Shown here one piece after another: positions 18,385 to 27,819 of a stretch of DNA of 64,000 nt. The DNA lies in the NCBI GenBank assembly GCA_036267135.1, contig DATAWQ010000037.1, positions 42,744 to 106,743 on the forward strand. Direction: 5' to 3'. Source of the stretch: PALSA-505 sp036267135 (GTDB lineage Bacteria > Actinomycetota > Actinomycetes > Streptosporangiales > Streptosporangiaceae). Position numbers and translations under genes: made by a program. Position 1 is the stretch's first letter. Each line of letters starts with the position of its first letter. The notes beneath the pieces were generated by a model that was given only the letters and a program-made list of their open reading frames with translations, had not been told where the DNA came from and did no database searches.

Positions 18385-19758
18385 CTACCTGGCCGGCTTG
18401 CGCTCCAGCTTCTCCACGATCAGGCGGTAGAACTGGCGCGGGCGCCCAGGCTGCGGCGTCCGGCTCGGCGGCAGCGGCCAGGCCAGCCCCTCGTCCACCA
18501 GGGTGCGCAGCAGCCGGCGGGCGGTGCGCGGCGTGACCGCGAGCAGTCGCCCCGCCATCTCCGCGTCCACCACCAGCGTCTCGTCGGTCCCGGCCAGTTT
18601 GTCGGCCAGCCGGGCGAGTGTCTCGATCCCCTTGGGCTTGCCCTGCTGTGGTGGTGCGGACGGCTGCCGGGGGGCGGGCACCAGCGCCCGGCCCTCCCGG
18701 TCCAGCGCGAACAGGCCGGCCCGCTGACCCGACTGGGAACGGCCGAGCGCGGCCCGGGCGTGCGCCTCCGCCTCCTGCGCGGTCCGCCCCATGCCCACGC
18801 CCACCTCGAGGGCGATGCCGAGCCCAGATCGGGCCCGCTCGGTGAACGGCGGCATCCGGAAGCCGTCGGTGGCCGGCTGCAGCGACCCGCGGGTGGCGGT
18901 GACGTGGAAGCAGTGGTCGCCCATCGGGCTCACCGTGGCCGCGATCCGCTGCGCCTCCTGCACCAGGAACCGGTGCACGGTGAGCCGCAACTCCTCCCTG
19001 GACTGCCGTGGCGCCGACCGCCGCTGGGTGTCCCGCAGCGTCGGCACCTCGACCACCACGACGGCAAGCTGGGCCTCCTCCAGCCTGCGCTGGCTGCCGA
19101 GCAGCGTGGCCGTGCGCAGCCCGGCCCTGATGGCGGTGCCGGTGGGCTGCACGGTGATCACCGGCACGCCCGCCGTTGTCAGCCGCTCGGCCACCGAGCT
19201 CAGGCAGGTCAGCGCCAGCGTGGTCTCGTTCTTGCGGTACAGCCGTTCGTGGAACGCGGCCAGCGTCGCCGCGCTGCCCATCTCCTCGCGTACATGCACG
19301 CCGCGAGTGGAGAAGCCGAGGTCGGTGTACGCCTCGGTCACGTCGCCCCGGCTGAGCACGTCCACGCTGACCCGGGTCAGGTCGTAGGAGCCGTCCTGCA
19401 CCGCCCGCAGCAGCGCGCCGTACATGGCGCTGCCGTTCAGCGGGACCGACGTGGCCGGCCCGGCCAGCGCCCCGGCCTTGCGCGCATACTCGTAGGGCAC
19501 CCGGCTGGCGAACAGGCAGACGTCGACCACCGGCCCCAGCCGGAGCACCTTGTCCGCCGCCTCCTGCTCGTCCCGGTACGCGGCGGCCACCAGGCGCCGG
19601 GCTATCCCGCTGTTCTGGCCGCCACCGGCGCCACCGCCCGCGCTTCCGGGAATCTGGGCCGCCGCCGGATGGCCGGACAGCATGACCCGCTCCACCAGTT
19701 CGTGGGGGCCCACCACTCCGATGGTCAGGTCCCCCGCAGCCTGCCGCTGCACACTCAT
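18385..19758 (-). CDS. Three-part cytoplasmic regulator with C-terminal winged helix
   Basis: 457 residues. The N-terminal domain (GVVGPHELVERVML...) resembles a ligand- or phosphate-type sensing Rossmann fold. The middle section includes VTVQPTGTAIRAGL, AQLAVVVVEVPTL and the GVGMGRTAQEAEAHARAALGRS segment, which resembles the end of a GGDEF/nucleotide-cyclase-like fold. The C-terminal 100 residues (LARLADKLAG...DAEMAGRLLAVTPRTARRLLRTLVDEGL) form a winged helix. Similar unnamed regulators are common in actinomycetes. Its ligand and targets are unknown. Confidence 0.65.
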   Translation of the reverse strand: MSVQRQAAGDLTIGVVGPHELVERVMLSGHPAAAQIPGSAGGGAGGGQNSGIARRLVAAAYRDEQEAADKVLRLGPVVDVCLFASRVPYEYARKAGALAGPATSVPLNGSAMYGALLRAVQDGSYDLTRVSVDVLSRGDVTEAYTDLGFSTRGVHVREEMGSAATLAAFHERLYRKNETTLALTCLSSVAERLTTAGVPVITVQPTGTAIRAGLRTATLLGSQRRLEEAQLAVVVVEVPTLRDTQRRSAPRQSREELRLTVHRFLVQEAQRIAATVSPMGDHCFHVTATRGSLQPATDGFRMPPFTERARSGLGIALEVGVGMGRTAQEAEAHARAALGRSQSGQRAGLFALDREGRALVPAPRQPSAPPQQGKPKGIETLARLADKLAGTDETLVVDAEMAGRLLAVTPRTARRLLRTLVDEGLAWPLPPSRTPQPGRPRQFYRLIVEKLERKPAR

Positions 19759-20177
19759 CGCCGGTCACCGCGCGCGGCCGCAGCCGGCACGCCGGTGTAC
19801 CCCCCGACCGGCTGAATCGTCCTGCACGGCGTGCATCCGCCAACCGTCCCCCGTCTGCGGCAGCGATTAAGTCCCGAGCACAAATGTCCGGCCTATCTAC
19901 GCGGAGCGACTGCCCGATTCTACATTCTGTAACCCGTAAAGAAGATCACGAAAGGAGATTTCCGGCAGCCAAAGCGTTCAGAACGGGGTGCGAGTGGGCG
20001 TTTTCATGGTGATTTCCGGCGAGTGAAAAGAGAAACGTGGCCTACTGGGCCGCCAGCCGGTACCGAGGCCGTTGGGGGTCCGGGGGCTCGGGCCCCCGGG
20101 CTAGCACTGCGCGGACTAACGGGAAGCTGCCGCAGGCCAGCGAACAGGGCTATCCGTCTCGTCTCGCCTCGGCCGCC
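19759..20177. other. Intergenic region (419 bp)
   Basis: No supported gene. It holds the upstream region of the regulator at 18385-19758 and, at its murA end, the hairpin at 20080-20099. A purine-rich AAAGGAGAT at about 19950 has no open frame behind it. Confidence 0.5.
20080..20099 (-). terminator. murA terminator hairpin
   Basis: CCGGGGGC-TCGG-GCCCCCGG, an 8-bp perfect stem 78 bp beyond the murA stop on the minus strand. Confidence 0.5.
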
Positions 20178-21458
20178 TCAGTCGGCCGGCTCGGCGGTGA
20201 TCTGGGCGCCGAGCGCGGTCAGCCGGGACGCGATGGCCGCGTGGCCGCGGTCGATCAGGTAGCCGGGCGCGACCACCGTCTCGCCTTCGGCCGCCAGCCC
20301 GGCCAGGATCAGCGCGATGCCGGTGCGCAGGTCATGCGCCACGACCTCGGTGCCCTTGAGGTGCGCGGGACCGTGCACGATAACCGCACCCGCGTCCACC
20401 TCGATCTTGGCGCCCATCTTGCTCAGCTCGCCGACCAGGGTGTAGCGCCCATCGAAGATCGTCTCGCGAATGTAGCTGGTGCCGTCGGCCAGGCAGCTCA
20501 GGGCCATGATCGGCGACTGGAGGTCGGTGGCGAATCCGGGGTACGGGCTGGTGATCACGTTTATCGGCCGGAGCGGGTGCGCCTGGCGCACCTGCAGCAC
20601 GGCCCCGTGGGTGGCGAACTCCACCCCCATCTGCTCCAGCTTCCAGCGGAACACGCCAAAGTGCTCCAGCGACCCGCCGACTAGGCTCAGCTCGCCGCCG
20701 GTGATGGCCGCCGCCATCGCGAACACGCCGGCGTCGATCCGGTCCGGCATGACCGTGTGCTCGACCGCGGTCAGCCGGTCCACGCCATCGACAGTGACGA
20801 AGCCGGTGCCGCCGCCGCTGATTCGCGCCCCCATCTTGGTGAGGAACGCGATCACGTCGAGCACCTCGGGTTCGAGCGCGGTGTTGTCGATCACGGTGCG
20901 GCCCGGCGTCAGCGACGCCGCCATGATCAGGTTCTCGGTGCCGGTGTGCGACGGCGTGTCCAGGTACAGGTGCGCGCCACGGAGGTGGTTCGCCTTGATG
21001 TGGATCATGCTGTCGCCCTCGATCACCTCGGCGCCGAGGCGGGCGAAGCCGCGGTAATGGAAGTCGAGCTGCCTGCTGCCCAGGTTGCAGCCGCCGATGC
21101 CCTCGATGACCGCCTCACCGAGCCGGTGCAGCAGCGCGGGCACGAACAGCACCGACGCGCGGAACCTGCGCGCGATCTCGGCCGGCAGCACCGGGCTGGT
21201 CAGATGGGTCGCGTCCACCACCAGGATGCGCTCGGCCTCGTGGAACTCGACCTTGGCCCCGACCACCTGGGCCAGCTCGACCGCCCGGCGAACGTCCTCG
21301 ATGACCGGCACGTTCCGCAGCACCGTCCGGCCCCGGTCGGCGAGCAGCGAGGCCGCGATCATCTTGAGCGCGGCATTCTTCGCGCCCTGGATGAACACGG
21401 TGCCCTCCAGCGGGGCACCCCCACGCACGCGATAGCGGGTTTCCGAACCCAAGGTCAT
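20178..21458 (-). CDS. murA: UDP-N-acetylglucosamine 1-carboxyvinyltransferase (MurA family)
   Basis: 426 residues from ATG 21458, eight bases after AGGAG. First committed step of peptidoglycan synthesis: transfers enolpyruvate to UDP-GlcNAc. It has the N-terminal GAKNAALKM lysine motif and the catalytic Cys in GIGGCNLGSR near residue 122. DLRTGIALILAGLAAEGET and IDRGHAAI near the C-terminus are typical. The sequence is of the GxKNAALKMIAASLLA type. Actinomycetes often carry two MurA-family genes and I cannot tell which this is. Catalytic Cys is present, so fosfomycin sensitivity is expected if it is the main enzyme. Confidence 0.88.
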   Translation of the reverse strand: MTLGSETRYRVRGGAPLEGTVFIQGAKNAALKMIAASLLADRGRTVLRNVPVIEDVRRAVELAQVVGAKVEFHEAERILVVDATHLTSPVLPAEIARRFRASVLFVPALLHRLGEAVIEGIGGCNLGSRQLDFHYRGFARLGAEVIEGDSMIHIKANHLRGAHLYLDTPSHTGTENLIMAASLTPGRTVIDNTALEPEVLDVIAFLTKMGARISGGGTGFVTVDGVDRLTAVEHTVMPDRIDAGVFAMAAAITGGELSLVGGSLEHFGVFRWKLEQMGVEFATHGAVLQVRQAHPLRPINVITSPYPGFATDLQSPIMALSCLADGTSYIRETIFDGRYTLVGELSKMGAKIEVDAGAVIVHGPAHLKGTEVVAHDLRTGIALILAGLAAEGETVVAPGYLIDRGHAAIASRLTALGAQITAEPAD

Positions 21459-21641
21459 CTGCGCAACTCCTGTCCGGGGTGATCGCTGACCTGGCCTTCC
21501 GCCAGGCGGACGGAGGCCCGGGCTCCCGCCGGGCGCTGGGGCCGCGTAGTGCCCGGCAGCCCCGTGGACTCGCGTCCAGTAAACCATCGCCAGTCGCGTG
21601 CGGCGGACACCTCGGCCGATCCGCGCGCGGCGTGGCCCGGT

Positions 21642-22949
21642 TCAGGAAAGCCGCTCCAGGCGCTCGAACACGCCGCTAAGCCGCTCGATATAACGCTCTG
21701 GCCTGCACGCCTGATCGAGCCGCAGCTCGTCGAGCGACTGACCGTGAGCTTTCGCACATTCACGCAGCGTGACCCGGAACGGAGTCCCTGTGTCCCACGT
21801 CTCCATCGCCGCCCGCTGCACGAGCGTGTACGCGTCCTCCCTGGACATACCCGCCCGGACCAGTTCGAGCAGCACCGCCGACGTGTAGATGAGCCCGCCG
21901 GTGGACTCCAGGTTGGCCCGCATCCTGGCCGCGTCCACCACGAGCCCCTCGGCCAGCCCGGTGGTCTGCGCCAGCAGGAAGTCGGTGCCGATGGCCGCGT
22001 CCGGCAGCGCCACCCGCTCCACACTCGAGTGCGAGATGTCCCGCTCGTGCCACAGCGCGATGCCCTCCATAACCGGCACCACCTGGGCGCGCACCACCCT
22101 GGCTAGCCCGCAGATCCGCTCCGACTTGATCGGGTTCTTCTTGTGCGGCATCGCGGACGAACCCTTTTGTTGTTTACTGAACGGCTCCGCAAGCTCCCTG
22201 ACCTCGGTCCGCTGACCGTGCCGCACCTCCAGGGCCACCGCCTCACACACCGAGGCGATCAGCGCGAGCACGCCCACCCACTCCGAGATCCCGTCCCGCA
22301 GCACCACCTGGCTGGCCACCGGCGCGGCCCGCAGCCCGAGCTGCGGCATGACCTCGTCCTCGATGGCCGGGTCGATGTTGGAGTACGTCCCCACCGGCCC
22401 GGACAGCTTGCCCACCGCCACCGCCTCCCTGGCCAGGCGCAGCCGGTCCCGGCACCGGGCCATGGCGAAGGCGAAGTCGGCCACCCGGTGACCCCACACG
22501 TCGGGCTCCGCGTGGATGCCGTGCGTCCGCCCGGCCCGCAGCGTGCCCCGGTGCGCCAGCGCGTGGTCGCGCAGCACCGCCACCAGCGCGGTGGCCTTGG
22601 CCAGCAGCAGGTCGGTGGCCTCGGTGAGCTGGACCGCGAGCGCGGTGTCCAGCAGGTCGGACGAGGTCATCCCGAAGTGCACGTACGCGGCCGCCTCGCG
22701 CGGCGTGGTGTTGTCCGCCCAGGCGGTGAGGAACGCGATCACGTCGTGGTCGGTGACCGCCTCGGCCGCGGCCACCGCCTCGGGGGTGGGCGGCGGCGCC
22801 TGCCTGACCGGCGCCACGCTGCTGGCGGGCACGGTGCCCGCCCGGGCGTGCGCCTCGAGCACCAGCGTCTCCACCCGGCACCACAGCTCGTACTTGTGCG
22901 CCTCGCTCCAGACCCGGCCCATCTCGGGCAGCGTGTAACGGTCAATCAT
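21642..22949 (-). CDS. purB: Adenylosuccinate lyase
   Basis: 435 residues. Fumarase/aspartase superfamily signature SSAMPHKKNPIKSE near residue 260, with TSSDLLDTA near 91 and GRTHGIHAEP near 140. It cleaves SAICAR and adenylosuccinate in purine synthesis. Its start is 4 bp after the purD stop, so the two are co-transcribed. The gap to murA (21459-21641) contains two short hairpins but no gene. Confidence 0.96.
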   Translation of the reverse strand: MIDRYTLPEMGRVWSEAHKYELWCRVETLVLEAHARAGTVPASSVAPVRQAPPPTPEAVAAAEAVTDHDVIAFLTAWADNTTPREAAAYVHFGMTSSDLLDTALAVQLTEATDLLLAKATALVAVLRDHALAHRGTLRAGRTHGIHAEPDVWGHRVADFAFAMARCRDRLRLAREAVAVGKLSGPVGTYSNIDPAIEDEVMPQLGLRAAPVASQVVLRDGISEWVGVLALIASVCEAVALEVRHGQRTEVRELAEPFSKQQKGSSAMPHKKNPIKSERICGLARVVRAQVVPVMEGIALWHERDISHSSVERVALPDAAIGTDFLLAQTTGLAEGLVVDAARMRANLESTGGLIYTSAVLLELVRAGMSREDAYTLVQRAAMETWDTGTPFRVTLRECAKAHGQSLDELRLDQACRPERYIERLSGVFERLERLS

Positions 22950-22953
22950 GAGC

Positions 22954-24243
22954 TCAATTGTCCCCTGCCCCGCCCGTGCTCCCCACGCTGGCGGCGCGTT
23001 CGGCGATGTCCCTGCGGTACCAGCCGCCGCGCATCCGGATCCGCTCGGCCGCCTGGTAGGCCGCGGCGCGGGCGGCCGCCACGTCCGGGCCGGTGCCGAT
23101 CACGTTGAGGACGCGGCCACCCGAGGACACCAGCCGGCCTTCCGGTGACCGGGCCGTCCCGGCGTGCAGCACGTGGGTGGTTGGCCACCGTTCAGAGCCC
23201 TCAACACCTTCGATGAGATCACCGGTCACCGGATTGTCCGGGTAGCCCTCGGCGGCGATGACCACGGTCACCGCGACGCCTGGCGCCCATTGGGGAGACG
23301 GGGCCGCCGCCAGGCCGCCGGTCGCCGCCGCGTGCAGCAGGCCGGCCAGCGGCGTGGTCAGCCGGTTCAGCACGACCTGGGTCTCTGGGTCGCCGAACCT
23401 GGCGTTGAACTCCACCACCTTGGGGCCGGCCGCGGTCAGGGCGAGGCCGGCGTAGAGCACACCGCGGTAGGGGGCGCCGCGGCGGCGCAGCTCGGCCAGA
23501 GTCGGCTCGATCACCGTGTCCATCACCTGGCCGGTCAGGGCCGTGGGCAGCCAGGGCAGTGGGGCATAGGCGCCCATGCCGCCGGTGTTCGGGCCACGAT
23601 CGCCGTCGTGGGCGCGCTTGAAGTCCTGGGCGGGCAGCAGCGGGACGGCCGCGTCGCCATCGCACAGGGCGAACAGCGACACCTCGGGGCCGTCAAGGAA
23701 CTCCTCGATGACCACCTCGCCGCAGTTCCGCGCGTGTTCGACGGCGGCCTTGCGGTCGGTGGTGACCAGCACACCCTTGCCGCCGGCCAGGCCGTCGGCC
23801 TTCACCACGTAGGGCGGCCCGAACTCGGCCAGCGCGGCCTCGGCGTGCTGCGTGGTGCTGACCGTGCGGGCGGCGGCGGTGGGGATGCCGGCCGCGGCCA
23901 TGACCTCTTTGGCGAACGACTTCGAGCCCTCGATCATGGCCGCCGCCGCGCCCGGGCCGAAGCAGGCGATGCCCTGCTCCCGCAGGGCGTCGGCGGCCCC
24001 GGCCACCAGCGGGGCTTCCGGGCCGATGACGACCAGATCCGCGGCCAGCTTGGCCGCGAGCGCGGTGATCGCCGCTGGGTCGCCCCGTGTTATCTGGCGC
24101 TGTGTTATCTGGTGTGTCTCGGCGAGTTCGGCGATCCCGGCGTTGCCGGGGGCCACGTGCAGGCTGGTGACTTCGGGATCCCTGGCCAGGGCCAGGGTCA
24201 GGGCGTGTTCACGGCCGCCGGATCCGATGACGAGGATTCGCAC
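22954..24243 (-). CDS. purD: Phosphoribosylamine-glycine ligase
   Basis: 429 residues starting at GTG 24243 (MRILVIGSGGREHALTLALARD). ATP-grasp enzyme of purine synthesis with YVVKADGLAGGKGVLVTT near residue 140, the PNTGGMGAYAP motif near 220 and EFNARFGDPETQVVL near 280. It is directly upstream of purB. Three tandem dispersed repeats lie 14 bp upstream of its start, in the place of its promoter. Confidence 0.96.
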   Translation of the reverse strand: MRILVIGSGGREHALTLALARDPEVTSLHVAPGNAGIAELAETHQITQRQITRGDPAAITALAAKLAADLVVIGPEAPLVAGAADALREQGIACFGPGAAAAMIEGSKSFAKEVMAAAGIPTAAARTVSTTQHAEAALAEFGPPYVVKADGLAGGKGVLVTTDRKAAVEHARNCGEVVIEEFLDGPEVSLFALCDGDAAVPLLPAQDFKRAHDGDRGPNTGGMGAYAPLPWLPTALTGQVMDTVIEPTLAELRRRGAPYRGVLYAGLALTAAGPKVVEFNARFGDPETQVVLNRLTTPLAGLLHAAATGGLAAAPSPQWAPGVAVTVVIAAEGYPDNPVTGDLIEGVEGSERWPTTHVLHAGTARSPEGRLVSSGGRVLNVIGTGPDVAAARAAAYQAAERIRMRGGWYRRDIAERAASVGSTGGAGDN

Positions 24244-24256
24244 GGCGGCGAGCCTA

Positions 24257-24352
24257 CTCTGCTTGTTTGACCGGAAAGATAAACCCGTCTCTGCTTGTTT
24301 GGCCGGAAAGATAAACCCGTCTCTGCTTGTTTGGCCGGAAAGATAAACCCGT
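24257..24352. repeat. 32-bp tandem repeat, three copies
   Basis: Three head-to-tail units beginning CTCTGCTTGTTTG at 24257, 24289 and 24321. Each continues into CCGGAAAGATAAACCCGTC. The first has GACCGG where the others have GGCCGG. They fill the space between purD and the EamA gene. Confidence 0.85.
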
Positions 24353-24397
24353 CGGCAGTACGGGCTGGGGTGGAAGACGCCCCTCCGGCTGTGTGGC

Positions 24398-25318
24398 CTA
24401 GGTCTGCTGTTTGGCCGCGGTGACGGCGCTGAGCGCGTTGGCGCCCGCGATGGCGGCGATGCTCAGCCACGAGAGCCAGGGCAGCGACTGGTTCAGGATC
24501 AGGAAGCCGATGATCGCAGCCAGCACCGGGTTCACGCTCATGAACGTGCCGAAGGAATGAGCCGGGACCTGGCGCAGTGCGAGCAGGTCGATGAGGTAAG
24601 GCAGCGCGGACGCTAGCAGCCCGGCCGTGGTGGCGCAGGCCAGCGCGGCCAGCGTCGGCGGATGCCGGAGCGCCACCACGATGCCGACCGGCACGAACGC
24701 CAGCGCCGACAGGCCCGCGGCCGCGGCCGTCCCCTGCACGCCCGGCACCCGGCGCCCGATCACCCGGTTGAGCAGAATGTAGGAGGCCCAGCAGCACGCG
24801 GCCAGCAGTCCGAGACCCACGCCTACGTAGTCGGTGCTCGGCCTCGGGCGGGTTAGCACCAGCACGCCCGCGCCCGCCAGCAGCGCACAGCCGAGATCCA
24901 CCCGGCGGCGTGACGTCGCCAGGGCCACGCTGAGGGGGCCGAGGAACTCCAGGGTCACCGCCAGCCCGAGGCCGAGCCGGGCGATGGCCAGGTACAGGGA
25001 CAGGTTCATCGTGCCGAACACCACGGCCAGCAGCAGGATCGGCCACCACTGGGCCCAGGTGAACGAGCGCAGCCGGGGCCGCCCAACGGCCAGCAGCGCG
25101 GCCGCCGCGACCCACTGACGGACCGCCACCACCCCGGCCGGGCCGATCACCGGGAAGGCCAGCACACCCACGGCCGCGCCACACTGGTTCGACAAGGCGC
25201 TGGTGAGCATCATCGCCGGCCCCTGCACGCCCCGAAAACGCCCGGCCAGGGAGCCCGCCCCCGGGCCGCCGGGCACAACCCGACCAGCCTCTTCAGTGGG
25301 CGTCGAGCTCAGGCGCAT
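24398..25318 (-). CDS. EamA (DMT) family transporter
   Basis: 306 residues with about ten hydrophobic segments in two EamA repeats. An N-terminal cytoplasmic stretch of about 36 residues precedes the first segment. The first repeat contains GTMNLSLYLAIARLGLGLAVTLEFLGPL, typical of RhtA-like exporters of amino acids and metabolites. The start was taken as ATG 25318 behind AAGGTGG; a later ATG-ATG near 25210 is an alternative. Divergent from a LysR gene, which probably controls it. Confidence 0.85.
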   Translation of the reverse strand: MRLSSTPTEEAGRVVPGGPGAGSLAGRFRGVQGPAMMLTSALSNQCGAAVGVLAFPVIGPAGVVAVRQWVAAAALLAVGRPRLRSFTWAQWWPILLLAVVFGTMNLSLYLAIARLGLGLAVTLEFLGPLSVALATSRRRVDLGCALLAGAGVLVLTRPRPSTDYVGVGLGLLAACCWASYILLNRVIGRRVPGVQGTAAAAGLSALAFVPVGIVVALRHPPTLAALACATTAGLLASALPYLIDLLALRQVPAHSFGTFMSVNPVLAAIIGFLILNQSLPWLSWLSIAAIAGANALSAVTAAKQQT

Positions 25319-25361
25319 TCCACCACCTTGCACCCGCTGGTTAGTTGCGCAAAATGCATGT

Positions 25362-25380
25362 ATCGATTTACTTATACGAT
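25362..25380. promoter_or_regulatory. Possible LysR operator
   Basis: ATCG-N11-CGAT dyad in an AT-rich patch just upstream of the LysR start, with the T-N11-A spacing usual for LysR boxes. Confidence 0.3.
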
Positions 25381-25386
25381 TTGGTT

Positions 25387-26241
25387 ATGAGTGTGGAACT
25401 GCGGCAGTTGCGCTGCCTGGCCGCGATCGTGGACGCGGGCACGTTCACCGACGCCGCGATCGATCTGGGCATCTCCCAGGCCGCGGTATCGCGCACGCTG
25501 GCCTCGCTCGAGGCCGCGCTCGGTGTGCGGTTGCTGCGCCGCACCACCAGGGAGGTCACCCTCACCGCCGCGGGCAGCCGGGTGCTGCCGCACGCGCGGC
25601 GCGCGCTGGCCGAGGCCGACGACGTGGTGCGCGAGGCGACCACGGGCCATACCCGGCTGCGCATCGGCTACGCCTGGTCGGCCATAGGCCCGCACACCCT
25701 GACCTTCCAGCGCCGCTGGGCGGACGCGCACCCCGACGTGGAACTGCAGCTCATCAGATCCAACACGGCCACCGGTGGCCTGGCCGAAGGCGCCTGCGAT
25801 CTCGCGGTGATCCGCAGCGCGCCCGACCAGAACCGGTTCGGCGACGCGATCGTCGGGCTCGAGCGGCGCTACTGCGCCATGGCCGCCGACGACCCGTGGG
25901 CGGCCAGGCGGTCGCTCCGACTGGCCGAGATCAGCAGCCGCGTCGTGCTGATCGACCGCCGCACTGGCAGCACCACCCCGGACCTGTGGCCGCCCGATGC
26001 CCGCCCGGCCGTCGAGTACATCAGCGAGATCGAGGACTGGCTCACGATCATCGCCACCGGCCGCTGCGTCGGCATCACGCCCGAGGCCACCGTGACGCTG
26101 TACCCCAGGCCAGGCGTGGTCTACCGCCCGCTGCGCGACGCCCCGCCCATCGCCGTCAGGCTGGTGTGGTGGCGCGACGAGCCCCACCCAGCCACCCCCG
26201 CAGCCGTGGGGCTCCTGACCGACCTTTACCGGAGCACCTAA
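25387..26241 (+). CDS. LysR family transcriptional regulator
   Basis: 284 residues from ATG 25387. The N-terminal winged helix is ELRQLRCLAAIVDAGTFTDAAIDLGISQ...RTLASLEAALGVRLLRRTTR, followed by a type-2 periplasmic-binding-like effector domain. An earlier in-frame ATG would add non-conserved residues. Divergent position suggests control of the EamA exporter; the ligand is unknown. Confidence 0.9.
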   Translation: MSVELRQLRCLAAIVDAGTFTDAAIDLGISQAAVSRTLASLEAALGVRLLRRTTREVTLTAAGSRVLPHARRALAEADDVVREATTGHTRLRIGYAWSAIGPHTLTFQRRWADAHPDVELQLIRSNTATGGLAEGACDLAVIRSAPDQNRFGDAIVGLERRYCAMAADDPWAARRSLRLAEISSRVVLIDRRTGSTTPDLWPPDARPAVEYISEIEDWLTIIATGRCVGITPEATVTLYPRPGVVYRPLRDAPPIAVRLVWWRDEPHPATPAAVGLLTDLYRST

Positions 26242-26274
26242 CCAGCCTCGCGCGGCGGCCCGGACAGCCGGCGG

Positions 26275-27558
26275 TCAGGTCAGGGAGCGGAGCAGGAGGG
26301 TCTGGTCGCGCCGTGGGCCCACCCCGATGGCGCAGACCGGGGCTCCGGCCATGTCCTCCAGGGTCTTGACGTAAGCCTGCGCGTTGCGGGGCAGGTCGGC
26401 GAACTCCCGCGCCTTGGAGATGTCCTCCCACCAGCCGTCCAGGTACTCGTAGACGGGTTTGGCGTGGTGGAACTCGGTCTGCGTCATCGGGATGTCGTCG
26501 TGCCTGGTGCCGTCGATCTCGTAGCCCACGCAGACCGGAACCTTGTCCAGGCCGGACAGCACGTCCAGCTTGGTGATGAAGTAGTCGGTGATGCCGTTCA
26601 CCCTGGTCGCGTACCTGGCGATCACCGCGTCGAACCACCCGGTGCGCCGCTCCCGGCCGGTGGTCACCCCGTACTCCGCACCGGTCTTGCGCAGCCATTC
26701 CCCCTGTGCGTCGTTGAGTTCGGTGGGGAACGGGCCCGCGCCGACCCTGGTCGTATAGGCCTTCAGTATCCCGATGACCTTGGTGATCCTGGTCGGGCCG
26801 ACGCTGGATCCGGCGCAGGCCCCGCCCGCGGTGGGCGAGGACGAGGTCACGAACGGATAGGTACCGTGGTCCACGTCGAGCAGCGTGGCCTGGGCCCCTT
26901 CGAGCAGGATGGTCTGGCCCGCGTCGAGCGCCTGGTTGATCACCAGCCCCGTGTCGGCCGTATAGGGCCGCATCCGCGCGCCGTAGTCCACGTATTCGGC
27001 GGCCACCGCGTCCGCGTCGATGCCACGGCGGTTGTAGACCTTGGCCAGCACCTGGTTCTTCTCCCGCAGCACCAGGTCGAGCTTTTGCCGCAGGATGCCC
27101 GGGTCGAACAGGTCCTGCACCCGGATACCCATCCTGGCCACCTTGTCCGCGTAGGTGGGCCCGATGCCGCGTCCCGTGGTGCCGATGCGGGCGCTGCCCA
27201 GGTACCGTTCGGTCACCTTGTCCAGCGCCCGGTGGTGCGGCATGATCAGGTGCGCGTTGGCCGAGATCAGCAGCCTTTCGCACGAGATCCCTCTGGCCTG
27301 CAGGCCCTCGATCTCCTCGAACAGCACCTTGGGGTCGATCACCACCCCGTTGCCGATCACGGGGGTGACCTGCGGCGACAGTACTCCCGAAGGCAGCAGG
27401 TGCAGCGCGTAGCTCTCCTCGCCGATCACCACCGTGTGGCCGGCATTGTTGCCGCCCTGGTAGCGGACCACGTAGTCCACCTGGTCGCCGAGCAGGTCGG
27501 TGGCCTTCCCTTTGCCTTCGTCACCCCACTGGGCACCGACGAGCACGATGGCCGGCAT
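26275..27558 (-). CDS. purA: Adenylosuccinate synthetase
   Basis: 427 residues from ATG 27558 (MPAIVLVGAQWGDEGKGKATD). It has the P-loop GDEGKGK, GNNAGHTV near residue 37, IGTTGRGIGPTY near 130 and VGPTRITKVIGILKAYTTRVGAGPFPTE split across 270-300. It converts IMP to adenylosuccinate. The leader is G-rich on the coding strand (27715-27745). Convergent with the LysR gene. Confidence 0.97.
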   Translation of the reverse strand: MPAIVLVGAQWGDEGKGKATDLLGDQVDYVVRYQGGNNAGHTVVIGEESYALHLLPSGVLSPQVTPVIGNGVVIDPKVLFEEIEGLQARGISCERLLISANAHLIMPHHRALDKVTERYLGSARIGTTGRGIGPTYADKVARMGIRVQDLFDPGILRQKLDLVLREKNQVLAKVYNRRGIDADAVAAEYVDYGARMRPYTADTGLVINQALDAGQTILLEGAQATLLDVDHGTYPFVTSSSPTAGGACAGSSVGPTRITKVIGILKAYTTRVGAGPFPTELNDAQGEWLRKTGAEYGVTTGRERRTGWFDAVIARYATRVNGITDYFITKLDVLSGLDKVPVCVGYEIDGTRHDDIPMTQTEFHHAKPVYEYLDGWWEDISKAREFADLPRNAQAYVKTLEDMAGAPVCAIGVGPRRDQTLLLRSLT

Positions 27559-27819
27559 TTTGGGCCAACCCCTTTCCTTACGCGTAACGGGCCGCGCCGG
27601 ACTATGCCCGCCGGACTGGGCCAACGGCGCGGGCATCCTCGCCTGGCGTAGAACGGATAACCCCGTACTCCCGGCTGCGAGCGCGGCGGGGACCGTGCGC
27701 TCCGAGGTTACCGGACCCCCCCAACCCACCCCCGCCGGTGGGACCTTGTCCGGCCCCCATCCCACCTCACCGTCGGAACCGGCGGAAGGCGGGTGATCGC
27801 TGCGTGTCAGGATGCTGCT

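Noticed and set aside
20023..20262. Small plus-strand frame in the murA downstream gap
   Set aside because: Arg/Pro/Gly-rich composition typical of non-coding frames; no ribosome-binding site.
24198..25184. Minus-strand frame through the 24257 repeats and the EamA gene
   Set aside because: It is a different frame of the EamA gene and contains the repeats rather than a domain.
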